From Winogradskyella wichelsiae (GTDB lineage Bacteria > Bacteroidota > Bacteroidia > Flavobacteriales > Flavobacteriaceae), in contig NZ_JABFDJ010000004.1 of the NCBI RefSeq assembly GCF_013403925.1, forward strand, positions 186,001 to 250,000: 64,000 bases of DNA. Direction: 5' to 3'. The first letter of the stretch is position 1. Every line of letters starts with the position of its first letter. The notes beneath the pieces are model-generated. The model was not told the origin of the DNA. It saw nothing but the letters and a program-made list of their open reading frames with translations, and did no database searches. Positions 27,521-36,353 of the stretch are shown piece by piece. A program made the translations under genes and the position numbers.

Positions 27521-28504
27521 TTAATTATAAGTAGGCGTTGCTACTTCAAAGTCTGCATCTTTAGCAGCCAAATAGCGTTCTGCATCTAAAGCTGCCATAC
27601 AGCCCGTTCCGGCCGCTGTTATTGCTTGCCTATAAACATGATCTGCTGCATCACCACTTACAAAAACTCCTTCAATATTAGTTTTACTTGTTCCTGGTGC
27701 TGCATTAATAATATAACCTGTTTCATCTAAATCTAAAATATCTTTAAAAATATCTGTATTAGGTTTATGACCTATAGCAACAAAGAAACCAGTAGCTTCA
27801 ATATCGTGCTTTTCTTTTGTTTTGTTATTAAACACTCTGACTCCTGTAACGACCTGACCATCTCCTAAAACTTCATCCGTTTCAGTATTGAATAAAATTT
27901 CAATGTTCGCTGTATTCTTAACACGATTAGCCATAATTTTAGAGGCTCTAAACTCATCACGTCTTACTAACATTGTTACTTTTTTACAAAGCTTAGATAG
28001 ATAATGCGCTTCCTCGCAAGCAGAATCTCCTGCACCTACGATAACAACTTCTTGATTTCTATAAAAGAAACCATCACAAACTGCACAAGCAGAAACACCT
28101 CCACCTAATTTTAAATATTTTTGTTCTGATGGTAAATTCAAATATTTTGCAGATGCACCTGTTGATATAATAATAGTGTCTGCGTGAATTTCTTTTTCTT
28201 CATTAACCCAAGCTTTATGAACATCACCTGAAAAATCAACTTTAGAAACCCAACCATGCCTAACATCAGTACCAAAACGTTCTGCTTGCTTTTGTAATTG
28301 CATCATCATTTCTGGCCCACTAATTCCTTCTGGGTATCCCGGAAAATTTTCAACATCATTTGTTGTTGTTAACTGACCTCCTGGTTGTTCTCCTTGATAT
28401 AAAACAGGTGCCATATTAGCTCTAGCCGCATAAACCGCAGCTGTGTAACCTGCTGGTCCAGAACCTATAATTAAACACTTTACTTTTTCAATTGTATCTG
28501 ACAT
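27521..28504 (-). CDS. trxB: Thioredoxin-disulfide reductase
   Basis: A 327-residue FAD/NADPH flavoenzyme that reduces thioredoxin. FAD-binding 'IIGSGPAGYTAAVYAARAN' (residues 12-30), redox-active Cys140-Ala-Val-Cys143 in 'SACAVCDGFFY', NADPH-binding 'VVIVGAGDSACEEAHYLSKL', and the C-terminal FAD motif 'GVFVSGDAAD'. Length and motif order match low-molecular-weight TrxR. It is a single-gene unit with a strong terminator. Confidence 0.97.
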   Translation of the reverse strand: MSDTIEKVKCLIIGSGPAGYTAAVYAARANMAPVLYQGEQPGGQLTTTNDVENFPGYPEGISGPEMMMQLQKQAERFGTDVRHGWVSKVDFSGDVHKAWVNEEKEIHADTIIISTGASAKYLNLPSEQKYLKLGGGVSACAVCDGFFYRNQEVVIVGAGDSACEEAHYLSKLCKKVTMLVRRDEFRASKIMANRVKNTANIEILFNTETDEVLGDGQVVTGVRVFNNKTKEKHDIEATGFFVAIGHKPNTDIFKDILDLDETGYIINAAPGTSKTNIEGVFVSGDAADHVYRQAITAAGTGCMAALDAERYLAAKDADFEVATPTYN

Positions 28505-28982
28505 ATCTCGTTTTTTTATAATTTCACTATGCTTCTATTCTACTGATTTAAAATTTAAACAAACAGTTGAAAGCAGCTAAAACAAAAGTAGGTTTTTTCA
28601 TTAAATCCTTACTCATAAGTTATTAACAGTAACTATAGTGGTATAAATATATTAAATACACTTCACTTCTGTCTTTAATTAGTAATCCATAGGACTCTAA
28701 TAGTAAAAATACAGATAAAATAAGATCCTAAATCTTAAGTTTAAGACGTGCTTTTGTGTTTATATCTTATTGCAAGGACAAACCAAACGATTTCTGTAAC
28801 AATTAAAGTCCTAGATTTTAAAGCTGAAGTTATGGCTAAAATATTACCACCAAAAAAATAGTATATAAATGAGTTAGAGCCTTAAAAATATGGTATAGAT
28901 AGATTGCATTAAATGAAGATAATGCTATAATTTATTCTAAAAATGACAAATGTATTTAACAATATAAAGTCGTTATAAATAC
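28505..28982. other. Intergenic region upstream of trxB
   Basis: About 480 bp of AT-rich DNA between trxB and the terminator of the SIMPL-domain gene. No supported ORF, tRNA or known riboswitch motif is visible; it presumably holds the trxB promoter, which I could not pin down. Confidence 0.5.
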
Positions 28983-29022
28983 AAAGTCTGCGAGCACCAT
29001 AAAAATGATGTTACGCAGACTT
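28983..29022 (-). terminator. Hairpin after the SIMPL-domain gene
   Basis: AAAGTCTGCG at the left pairs perfectly with CGCAGACTTT at the right, with partial inner pairing. It lies 26 bp past the SIMPL gene stop; the T-tract is interrupted (TTGTATTTAT). Confidence 0.65.
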
Positions 29023-29048
29023 TACTCCTAAATAAATGTTATTTTGTT

Positions 29049-29657
29049 TTATTTCAATGTAAAAATAACTTCTAATGTTACATATTCTGAATCAGTATTT
29101 GATGATTGCCAATATGTAGATGCATTATAATCGCTACTAACTATTGAGCATATTTCCCCAATTTCTTCACCACTAATAGCTGCTAACATTTCTGCTTTTT
29201 CACGAGCATTTTCTAACGCTAAAGCCATTAACTTTTTCATATCTGCATCAGATGTTTCAGTTTTTATTTGAATATAAGCAGGCATGACTTGTGCCATTCT
29301 AATACCTGTTAATTTTAAGATTTCAGCCTTATTATTAGTTTCAAATCTAAGAACAGTTCCATCTTTTCTGTATCCTGAAGAAACATATGATAATTCATCT
29401 ACAGTAAATTTTGACTTATCTATATTTAGTTCAGCTACCTTTTCATAGTATTTAGCCAACAATTCATCCAAGCTGTTGTAAGGACTGTCACCATAGTAAC
29501 TATTTTCTAAAGTCAGTGTTACATCTGTTCTATAAATAGTAGTTTGAGTTGTTTTTTCGGCTACACCATAGACACTTATAACGCGCTTACCTGCTGTGCT
29601 TTGAGCGATTCCAAATGTTGAAATACACAATAATATTGCTAATGCAAATTGTTTCAT
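29049..29657 (-). CDS. SIMPL-domain (DUF541) secreted protein
   Basis: A 202-residue periplasmic protein with signal peptide ('FALAILLCISTFGIAQ'). The SIMPL/DUF541 pattern is seen in 'RVISVYGVAEKTTQTTIYR' at the start and 'ALENAREKAEMLAAISGEEIGEI' near residue 150, the most conserved helix of the family. The biochemical role of bacterial SIMPL proteins is unknown. The 140-aa membrane protein gene lies 45 bp upstream on the same strand, so the two may be co-transcribed. Confidence 0.82.
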   Translation of the reverse strand: MKQFALAILLCISTFGIAQSTAGKRVISVYGVAEKTTQTTIYRTDVTLTLENSYYGDSPYNSLDELLAKYYEKVAELNIDKSKFTVDELSYVSSGYRKDGTVLRFETNNKAEILKLTGIRMAQVMPAYIQIKTETSDADMKKLMALALENAREKAEMLAAISGEEIGEICSIVSSDYNASTYWQSSNTDSEYVTLEVIFTLK

Positions 29658-29702
29658 GTTAATGATAATTTATTGTTATTAAGAATTGATTGATTCAGAA
29701 AT

Positions 29703-30125
29703 TTATATTGTAAATAAGAAAGATGCTGCAATCATCCAGCCACCTACTACTAATCCTAAGATTCCAAATTGACCTAACTTTGGTGCTAATTTTTCTCTTA
29801 ACGCTGCTCCTTTTGCTTGGGCTGCCTCGTTTTTACTTAGAATCAATTGGTTTATCATACCAAATCCTAACATAAACCCAAGTGCTGCTTCTACTACACT
29901 ACCAGCTAATAAAGTAATCCACCAAACCGGTGCTATTGATAACCATCCTATATTAAGTAAGGCAGAAATAACTCCCCAAACCCCAACGATGCAAAACACA
30001 AGCCCAATCCAACCTTGGTAAGGTGCTACTTTGTCTAACAGCTCTTGTGCGTTAGGTTTTTTTGATAAAATAAGTGATGGTACTGCGATGATGCTTAAAA
30101 GGATTAAAGTAATTCCGTAAATCAT
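29703..30125 (-). CDS. Conserved four-helix membrane protein
   Basis: A 140-residue protein with four hydrophobic segments ('YGITLILLSIIAVPSLIL', 'WIGLVFCIVGVWGVISALL', 'WWITLLAGSVVEAALGFMLGFGMI', 'FGILGLVVGGWMIAASFLF') and a conserved-looking 'NAQELLDKVAPYQGWIGL' loop. Similar proteins occur in other Bacteroidota, but I know no function. It lies upstream of the SIMPL gene on the same strand. Confidence 0.7.
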   Translation of the reverse strand: MIYGITLILLSIIAVPSLILSKKPNAQELLDKVAPYQGWIGLVFCIVGVWGVISALLNIGWLSIAPVWWITLLAGSVVEAALGFMLGFGMINQLILSKNEAAQAKGAALREKLAPKLGQFGILGLVVGGWMIAASFLFTI

Positions 30126-30372
30126 AAGTTCTAATTTTTTAGTTTTAGTTATTGTTATGATGCAAATTTCGGATTATTACTCCTTATGAAATGTACTGTA
30201 AGTAGTAAAAATACTTACCCTGTTTTCAGGGATAGACAGTTTTATTGCTATAATTTAGAAAATATATGAATATAAAAAAACATGCTTATTCACTCATAAA
30301 ATCAGCGCATGATCTTCTATGAGTTATTCTAATAACCTGATATTTAATTAAATTATTAAAAGAAAGATGTAA

Positions 30373-31020
30373 TTAATCTAGCATTCCTTTTTCTACGGCA
30401 TAGCGAGTAAGACCTGCTAAATTACGTACACCTAATTTAGAAATAAGGTTTTTACGATAACTCTCTATAGTATGTTTACTTAAAAATAATTGATCTGCAA
30501 TTTCTTGTGTTGTAAACTCTTGAGCTATAAGTTTTAAAACCTCTGTTTCACGCTTACTCAGTGAAATTTCTGGGTTAGACTTTGCCGAGAACATAGCTTC
30601 CATTAAGACTTGTTTAATACGTGGTGAAAAATAATTTTTACCTTCTAATATCGATTTTATAGCTTTTAGTAACTCTGTCTTCTCAGCATTTTTAGAAATG
30701 TAGCCATTTGCATTGGCTTCGGTAAGTATTTTAATTTTTTTAGCATCCTCTAGCATACTAACCACAAGGGTTTTTATTTGAGGAAACTCTGATTTAATAG
30801 CTGCATTTAATTCTACACCATCCATTTCTGGCATATTAATATCTGTAATTACCAAATCTATCTTTTCGTCCGTATTAATTCTTAAGTATTTTAAAACCTG
30901 TGTTCCTGTCTTAGCGGTAAGAATAATATTAATAGACGCTTCTTCTGCCAAAATACTTGTTAACCCATCTAAAAACATAGCATGGTCATCGGCAATAATT
31001 ATAGAAAATGATGTACTCAT
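30373..31020 (-). CDS. NarL/LuxR-family response regulator
   Basis: A 215-residue regulator: receiver domain with acidic pair 'IIADDH' and phospho-acceptor Asp60 ('LVITDINMPEMDG'), and a C-terminal LuxR-type helix-turn-helix ('LSKRETEVLKLIAQEFTTQEIADQLFLSKHTIE', split here by position: residues ~150-200). It is 3 bp downstream of the histidine kinase gene and is its partner. Confidence 0.95.
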   Translation of the reverse strand: MSTSFSIIIADDHAMFLDGLTSILAEEASINIILTAKTGTQVLKYLRINTDEKIDLVITDINMPEMDGVELNAAIKSEFPQIKTLVVSMLEDAKKIKILTEANANGYISKNAEKTELLKAIKSILEGKNYFSPRIKQVLMEAMFSAKSNPEISLSKRETEVLKLIAQEFTTQEIADQLFLSKHTIESYRKNLISKLGVRNLAGLTRYAVEKGMLD

Positions 31021-31023
31021 AAA

Positions 31024-32916
31024 TTAATTTTGTGGTAAGCTTATACTTATTACGGTTCCTCGGTTTACTGCTGTATCTATAGAAATTCTACCTTTAAAAT
31101 TAGCCACTCTGGTTTCCATATTCTTTAGACCTATTCCTTTATTTGTCTTATTTAAATCAAAACCAACTCCATCATCTTCATACAGAAGTTCAATGCTTTT
31201 AGCTTCTGGAAATGATGTAATTTGAACATTAATTTCTTCTGCTTTGGCATGTTTTAAAGCATTCGTTACTAATTCTTTTATAATATTAAATAACGATACT
31301 TGAAGCGATACCTCAATCGCATTTACCTCATCATTAGGATACGCTTCAAAACGTAAATTTACGGAAGCATCTTTACTTATACTATCTAAATAGCTATTTA
31401 CTAAATCTGTAAATGCAGAGCCCTCAAATTCTTTAGGAATTAAACTGTGTGAAATCTCACGAACCTGATTGTAAGTTGCGTCTAGTAAATTTAATATTTG
31501 TCTAAACTCTGGCTGATGATCACCCAAACTATTCATCTTTAATTTTATACCCGCTAAATTACCACCAATACTATCGTGTAATTCTCTTGCTATTCTGTCT
31601 CGTTCTTTAGATTGTACTGAAATCGTATTTTTGGCCAATTCTAATTCTTGAGATTGCAATAAAGTGGTAACCTCTTGTTGATTAATCGCTTCCTGTTGTT
31701 TATTTAATAAACTTTGGGTTTGCAACTTTTGATAATAAACTATTAGTAATAATATAATTGGAATAAGAATCACTAGAAAGCCTATTAAGAAAGCATATTT
31801 TATAGTTTTTTGACGTTCAATTTCTGCTTGTTGCAAAATTTGATCTTCCTGCAATTGACTAATCTCCTTTTCCTTTTTTAAAGTTTCGTACTTTAGTTCT
31901 AAATCTTTTACTAAACGTTGATTTTGCTTATCCGCTATTTCTTTTGTAACCCTTTGGTATTGCGTAATTAAATTATAAGCGTTTTTATAATCTTCTTTTA
32001 CTTTATAGAGCTTCACTAAATCGCCTATAACTTTTTGTTCTAACTCTAATCGGTTCCATTGTATGGTGTTTATATAAGCTGTGGTTAGAACCACTTCAGA
32101 AACATCATATTCTTCTAACATGGCATGGCTCAATCCTATATCTAAAGTAGCTTCAATATATACATCATAAAAACCATTATTTAATGCCGTAGTTTTAATC
32201 CTATTTGTCTTTTCTAAAAGACTTTCAAAATGACCTCGTCTAAGTTCTATTTTAGATAAATTGAGTTCTAGTTCTAATTTTAACTTTTGGTAATTATCGA
32301 TAAATTCTTCAGATAAAGCTTTATTTATCATTATTTCGGCTAGGTCCAAGTCATTAGATTGGATTAAATACTGACTTTTAACAACTTCATTTTTTAAATA
32401 GAAATCATTAGGTGTTTTTTTTTGCGGTAATTCTTCTAATAATTCTTTAGATTTTTTTAATTCGCTTTTAAGCAAATAAGTTTCTGCTAACTGTAATTTT
32501 AAATACTTTTGAATAGATTGTTCTGAATTTGAGCTTTCAATACCTTCAATTAAAGATTTAATTGACTCTTCTAATAATCCCAGTTTTTGAGCTGCAGCAC
32601 CTTCAAAATATAAACCACTAAGCTTAATCTCATCTCTATTTTTAATATTTCGCCCCTTATAAAGCGCTTCATTTTTAATAAGGTGTCCATAATGCATTAA
32701 AGAATCTGCATGACCAGATTCTAAATAAATCATAGCAATAGTATCTAAATATTTAAATCTAATTTCTTGATTTTCGGAATATTTTAAATTTTCATAAAGC
32801 TTATAATCCACCATTCTAGGTAATTCACCAAAAGCTCTAAAAGTATCCTTTTGTTGAGCGAAGCCAACAAAACAAAGCATACTTAATAAAAGATAAAACG
32901 TGTTTTTAATTTGCAT
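31024..32916 (-). CDS. NarL-type sensor histidine kinase with TPR sensor
   Basis: A 630-residue membrane kinase. A signal peptide ('TFYLLLSMLCFVGFAQQ') and ~330 residues of periplasmic tetratricopeptide-like helices precede a membrane helix near 375-397 ('YAFLIGFLVILIPIILLLIVYY'), then a coiled coil and a HisKA_3 domain with phospho-His447 in 'RDRIARELHDSIGGNLAG', and an HATPase ('DDGVGFD...KGIGLKNMETR'). The TPR-TM-HisKA_3 layout is characteristic of Bacteroidota. A -7 element TATTTTTG (minus strand, 32946-32939) lies about 25 bp upstream of the start. No target gene is evident nearby. Confidence 0.94.
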   Translation of the reverse strand: MQIKNTFYLLLSMLCFVGFAQQKDTFRAFGELPRMVDYKLYENLKYSENQEIRFKYLDTIAMIYLESGHADSLMHYGHLIKNEALYKGRNIKNRDEIKLSGLYFEGAAAQKLGLLEESIKSLIEGIESSNSEQSIQKYLKLQLAETYLLKSELKKSKELLEELPQKKTPNDFYLKNEVVKSQYLIQSNDLDLAEIMINKALSEEFIDNYQKLKLELELNLSKIELRRGHFESLLEKTNRIKTTALNNGFYDVYIEATLDIGLSHAMLEEYDVSEVVLTTAYINTIQWNRLELEQKVIGDLVKLYKVKEDYKNAYNLITQYQRVTKEIADKQNQRLVKDLELKYETLKKEKEISQLQEDQILQQAEIERQKTIKYAFLIGFLVILIPIILLLIVYYQKLQTQSLLNKQQEAINQQEVTTLLQSQELELAKNTISVQSKERDRIARELHDSIGGNLAGIKLKMNSLGDHQPEFRQILNLLDATYNQVREISHSLIPKEFEGSAFTDLVNSYLDSISKDASVNLRFEAYPNDEVNAIEVSLQVSLFNIIKELVTNALKHAKAEEINVQITSFPEAKSIELLYEDDGVGFDLNKTNKGIGLKNMETRVANFKGRISIDTAVNRGTVISISLPQN

Positions 32917-32938
32917 TTTTGATTTTTATATCTTTTTA

Positions 32939-32946
32939 CAAAAATA
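32939..32946 (-). promoter_or_regulatory. Candidate -7 element of the kinase/regulator operon
   Basis: Minus-strand TATTTTTG matches TAnnTTTG and lies 22 bp before the kinase start codon at 32916. Confidence 0.42.
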
Positions 32947-33050
32947 GTATATAGACTTTCTAATTTCTAAACATTAGATCGTAATACTATTTTAAAAGGT
33001 TCAAATGCAATTTAAACAAACACTATAGGCTTTTAGTCACTGATTTCAGT

Positions 33051-33094
33051 GAAAAAAAAATAGCCTTAAGAAGTTTTTACGCTTCTTAAGACTA
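33051..33094 (-). terminator. Terminator after the DUF1328 gene
   Basis: Stem TAGCCTTAAGAAG / CTTCTTAAGACTA (one mismatch) followed on the minus strand by nine T residues. It is 26 bp past the DUF1328 stop codon. Confidence 0.9.
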
Positions 33095-33119
33095 TTAATA
33101 ATATTATATACTGAATTAT

Positions 33120-33281
33120 TTATTTCTTCAATACTCCTTTTAATAATGATAATACAAAAAGTACTATAAAAATAAAGAAGATAATTTTAGCGATTCCTGC
33201 TGCTGCTCCTGCTATTCCTCCGAATCCAAGTACGGCTGCTATGATTGCTATTATAACGAATGTGATTGTCCAACGTAACAT
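33120..33281 (-). CDS. DUF1328 (YtjA-like) small membrane protein
   Basis: A 53-residue two-helix protein read from the minus strand: it begins [20 protein letters not shown] and continues [16 protein letters not shown], the hallmark of DUF1328 (E. coli YtjA type, ~53 residues). These tiny inner-membrane proteins are typically induced in stress or stationary phase. ATG at 33281, TAA at 33120; its own terminator follows. Function unknown. Confidence 0.93.
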   Translation of the reverse strand: MLRWTITFVIIAIIAAVLGFGGIAGAAAGIAKIIFFIFIVLFVLSLLKGVLKK

Positions 33282-33469
33282 ATTTTTTGGTTTTAGTTAA
33301 TTAGATTAGAACTTCTAACCTTCATTACAAAGATGGCCTATATTAACGATTTTAGTTTGCTCAAATGATTTAGATATTAACCGAATTACAATGTAATTCT
33401 ATAATTTTCAGAACATAATAAAAACCCATCTAAGATGAGTTTTATTATACATTACCAAAAAATATTAAA

Positions 33470-34177
33470 CTATTTTAAAGTAGCCATAGGAAAATCATTA
33501 TAGTGCGCTGGCTCTAAAATGGTTTGATACATGATTTGGTTTTTATAAAATTCTTTAGAAATTGTATGCGCTTGCAAATCTACATGCCCTATTTTTCCAT
33601 ATCCAAAAGTTGCCAAATCAACATCATATTCTAACCAAGCCTTATAATGATCTGAACTAATAACAATAGGAAACTCTGAACCTAGATTATGAATCTCTTT
33701 TATGTCATGTTTTTTGGCTGGAGTTGTAATAAGACTAAATGATAAAAAACCATCACTCAATCTAGAATAAATACCTGCAAGAGCAAAAGGTTTATGGTCT
33801 TTTTCATATACATAAAAGGGATAAATTTCACCGTTGTACAAATAAGAGGTAAAAAAACCAGAAACGATAACTACACAACGTTGTTGTTTTATGCGCTTAC
33901 TTAACCAGTCTGCAGAACCTAAGTCGTCAATAGAGGTATTTAATGTATTTGTTAAATTTTGAAAACTTTGCCAATCTTCCTTATAATTTTCTGGAAGTAA
34001 ACCCCAGATAGCATAGTCTATAACTTCTGATGTTTGCTTTGTTATTATAGGTAATGACTCTTCTAAAAGACCATTAATAATTGCTGTTGTTCTGTAAAGC
34101 AGAGGATATTTAAATTTAGCGTCAAAATCACCCTCTAATTGAAGTATATCAGTCGTATTTGATAATTTGTAGAACAT
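33470..34177 (-). CDS. SRAP (YedK/HMCES)-family protein lacking the catalytic Cys2
   Basis: A 235-residue protein matching the SOS response-associated peptidase family over its whole length: 'AIWGLLP' (canonical W-G-L-P), 'NTLN' where YedK has its conserved Asn, 'RCVVIVSGFF' where YedK has 'RCLVPADGFYEW', 'FALAGIYSRL' and 'IHNLGSEFPIVIS'. Classical members start Met-Cys-Gly-Arg and use Cys2 to crosslink abasic sites in single-stranded DNA. Here the protein starts Met-Phe-Tyr, there is no alternative start with Cys, and the Glu of the 'GFYEW' motif is Thr; the His of 'IH..' is retained. It may bind DNA without forming the crosslink, or have another role. I recall similar 'MFYKLSN' proteins in other flavobacteria. 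Confidence 0.85.
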   Translation of the reverse strand: MFYKLSNTTDILQLEGDFDAKFKYPLLYRTTAIINGLLEESLPIITKQTSEVIDYAIWGLLPENYKEDWQSFQNLTNTLNTSIDDLGSADWLSKRIKQQRCVVIVSGFFTSYLYNGEIYPFYVYEKDHKPFALAGIYSRLSDGFLSFSLITTPAKKHDIKEIHNLGSEFPIVISSDHYKAWLEYDVDLATFGYGKIGHVDLQAHTISKEFYKNQIMYQTILEPAHYNDFPMATLK

Positions 34178-34287
34178 CTTTCTTTTTACTGCAAGTAACT
34201 AAAACAAAGCCTTATCCATTATCTGATACAAAAAAAATACTAGCCCATAACCTAATCTATTTTTTTTAAATGCCTGGTGTACAAACG

Positions 34288-34332
34288 AAAAAGAGCGTGT
34301 ATTTGTTTTTATACAAATACACGCTCTTTTTA
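34288..34332. terminator. Bidirectional terminator downstream of the DUF2383 gene
   Basis: A very stable 19-bp stem AAAAAGAGCGTGTATTTGT / ACAAATACACGCTCTTTTT with a TTTTAT loop. It ends the DUF2383 gene (minus strand, stop at 34356). Confidence 0.95.
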
Positions 34333-34355
34333 ATTAATTAAGTCTAATTTGAAAC

Positions 34356-34805
34356 TTATTTTAAATTTTCTAAAGATTTCACCTCAGATAAATCTGTTTC
34401 GATATTCTTTTTTTGAGATAGCAAAATCGATTTTGTACTACTAGGCAAGCTCGTTTCCATTAATACATCTTGGTATTCATCTACAGACGCCTTTTCTCCT
34501 CTGATAGCTTCTTCTAACATGGACTCTTCATTGTCTTGAGACAACCAAGATTTTACATCCATCCATGTTCTGTGAGCAGATCCTGTTATACTACCTCCTT
34601 TATCTACCTCTTGTCCAAATGTTTTAATCTCTGATTTAAGATCATGTCCAAAAGTGCGCCTTTGTTCTGCTTTACGGTTAAAGTAATTTTTAAGACCTAA
34701 GTGATTTACATTCTCTGCTGCTTTCTTATAGCCCTTTTCTGCGTCATAATTTTTCTCTAATAAATTATTTAATTTACTCCCTACTTCTTCTGTGTATGTT
34801 GCCAT
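34356..34805 (-). CDS. DUF2383 / PA2169-type four-helix-bundle protein
   Basis: A 149-residue, highly charged, all-helical protein that resembles the DUF2383 ferritin-like family: 'SKLNNLLEKNYDAEKGYKKAAENV' at the N-terminus, 'FNRKAEQRRTFGHDLKSEI', and a second half 'EESMLEEAIRGEKASVDEYQDVLME'. Family members are stress-related; the His and Glu residues could bind metal, but that is inference. It lies among other small stress-type genes (DUF1328, hemerythrin, YtxH). Confidence 0.85.
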   Translation of the reverse strand: MATYTEEVGSKLNNLLEKNYDAEKGYKKAAENVNHLGLKNYFNRKAEQRRTFGHDLKSEIKTFGQEVDKGGSITGSAHRTWMDVKSWLSQDNEESMLEEAIRGEKASVDEYQDVLMETSLPSSTKSILLSQKKNIETDLSEVKSLENLK

Positions 34806-35022
34806 TTTTTTATTTTTTTTTAATTAACAGTAATTTCTTTAATGATGTTTACCATAATACATCCTTAAAATCTAAGTTTTCACTTAGCTCTTGTTCAAAT
34901 TTAATGAGGAAATTCAATACCGATTAATTCAATTAGAGAATAGATTAACGTTATTAATCAACACTAAAAACCTTAACACTATTTAAGAAAAACCAGCTCA
35001 AAAGAACTAACTATCAGCACAT
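34806..35022. other. Intergenic region upstream of the DUF2383 gene
   Basis: AT-rich sequence between DUF2383 and the hemerythrin terminator. No ORF or RNA gene is supported; it presumably carries the DUF2383 promoter, but no TAnnTTTG element close to the start is clear. Confidence 0.45.
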
Positions 35023-35098
35023 AAAAAAAAGAGCTATCTCATTTAAAACCCAATAATCAGTTTTGACACTCATTTTTGAAATTTTAAAAGGATAGCTC
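35023..35098 (-). terminator. Long-hairpin terminator after the hemerythrin gene
   Basis: GAGCTATC (35031-35038) pairs with GATAGCTC (35091-35098); inner A/T-rich arms can extend the stem, and eight T follow on the minus strand (35030-35023). It starts 22 bp past the hemerythrin stop. Confidence 0.65.
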
Positions 35099-35120
35099 AC
35101 CAACCTAACCTAAAACGATG

Positions 35121-35555
35121 CTATCTATGTGCTTTCATATAATCCACATATTTTGTAGCTAATTCTTCTTTTTCTTTTTCGGTGAACACCTTTCCCGAAA
35201 GCTGAAAAAAACTATGTTCTTCATCTTCTAAATGATGTTCTACTTTATGTTTTAAATCTTTCGCAATTTTTAACCAAGCAGAAGAGTCCATATCTGTCTG
35301 TTCTAATCTTTCTATAAGTTCATCAATCTCATGGTGTTCAGCAATTCCATGTCTGGCATGTTCTTGCATCATATCTACAGGAATTAACGGCTTATAAAAA
35401 TGACGTTCCTCCGCGTTGGCATGTATCGAAAGTTCTTTATTCAATTTTTTAAATAAATCGCTTCTTGTTTTAGTATCGCCAGAAGTATCTACCAGTTGCT
35501 TTAAAAGGTCGCGTTGTATATCGTGATCATTGCGTATAGCTTCGTAAATATTCAT
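35121..35555 (-). CDS. Hemerythrin HHE-domain protein
   Basis: A 144-residue all-helical protein with the His/Glu pattern of a non-heme di-iron hemerythrin-like fold: 'NDHDIQRDLLKQLVD', 'HANAEERHFYKPLI', 'IAEHHEIDELIERL', 'LKHKVEHHLEDEEHSFFQL'. The H-HxxxE-H-HxxxE layout is intact, so it probably binds two irons and O2, NO or peroxide. Single gene; fits the surrounding stress-related genes. Confidence 0.92.
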   Translation of the reverse strand: MNIYEAIRNDHDIQRDLLKQLVDTSGDTKTRSDLFKKLNKELSIHANAEERHFYKPLIPVDMMQEHARHGIAEHHEIDELIERLEQTDMDSSAWLKIAKDLKHKVEHHLEDEEHSFFQLSGKVFTEKEKEELATKYVDYMKAHR

Positions 35556-35751
35556 GATGTATTGGTTTAAATTATTTCTTGATTCTTCTCAAAGGTAGAT
35601 CTTACACTAAGGAATCATTTGCTCTATTAAGATGAAGCTTAACGGATTTGATAAACCATCGTAAAACAAACAAATTATAACGTTTTTTTATATTTTTTTA
35701 AGAGCTACTCTTTTTATTTAAACTATTTTTACCTTTAAACGAACACAAACT

Positions 35752-36336
35752 ATGCTAATCTGTATACCCGACATTAGTGGTTTTACTAAATTTATGAGCG
35801 AGGCAGAAGCAGATCTGAGTGCTAAAGTTGTTCCTGCTTTACTTAATCAAATTATATATTCGAATGAAATTGGATTAAGAGTCTCTGAAATTGAAGGAGA
35901 TGCCGTACTCTTTTATAAAAGAGGAGATTTACCATCTTTAAAAATATTGATTGATCAGTGTACTTTATTCTATACCGAATTCTATAATCAGCTTGCTACT
36001 TTAGATAAGCGCTTTAAGCAAGAAACAAATGGTGAACCGATTATAACATCTCTAGGTTTAAAAATAATTTTACATTACGGAGAAGATGTCGAAGCTGTTA
36101 ACATAGGCAAACACATTAAGCTTATGGGCGAAGATGTTATTATAGCCCATAAATTACTTAAAAATACCATTAATAAAGACGAATATATTTTATTCACCGA
36201 AACTTTGCTCGATCAATATGCACACGAAGAACTAGACGAAAGATTATTCTGGGCCAAGCTTAAACAAGGGGATGAAAACTACGAACATATTGGAGACGTA
36301 AATTACGCTTACGTAGATTTAACACCTCTAGTATAA
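35752..36336 (+). CDS. DUF2652 protein with class III cyclase-like motifs
   Basis: A 194-residue soluble protein. The start 'CIPDISGFTKFM' and 'EIEGDAVLFYKRG' match the two metal-binding segments of class III nucleotide cyclases (metal Asp candidates Asp7 and Asp50), and a later 'GLKIILHYGED' resembles the cyclase 'R.GIH.G' strand. The family is DUF2652 in Bacteroidota. Whether it makes a cyclic nucleotide is unknown; I cannot find the catalytic Asn-Arg pair with confidence. It is followed after 17 bp by an AraC regulator and is likely in operon with it. Confidence 0.78.
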   Translation: MLICIPDISGFTKFMSEAEADLSAKVVPALLNQIIYSNEIGLRVSEIEGDAVLFYKRGDLPSLKILIDQCTLFYTEFYNQLATLDKRFKQETNGEPIITSLGLKIILHYGEDVEAVNIGKHIKLMGEDVIIAHKLLKNTINKDEYILFTETLLDQYAHEELDERLFWAKLKQGDENYEHIGDVNYAYVDLTPLV

Positions 36337-36353
36337 CCAACGAATTAAATAGA

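Noticed and set aside
28505..28982. Hidden small gene or RNA upstream of trxB
   Set aside because: Read on both strands; only short frames rich in Ile/Lys/Asn with stops and no recognisable RNA motif.
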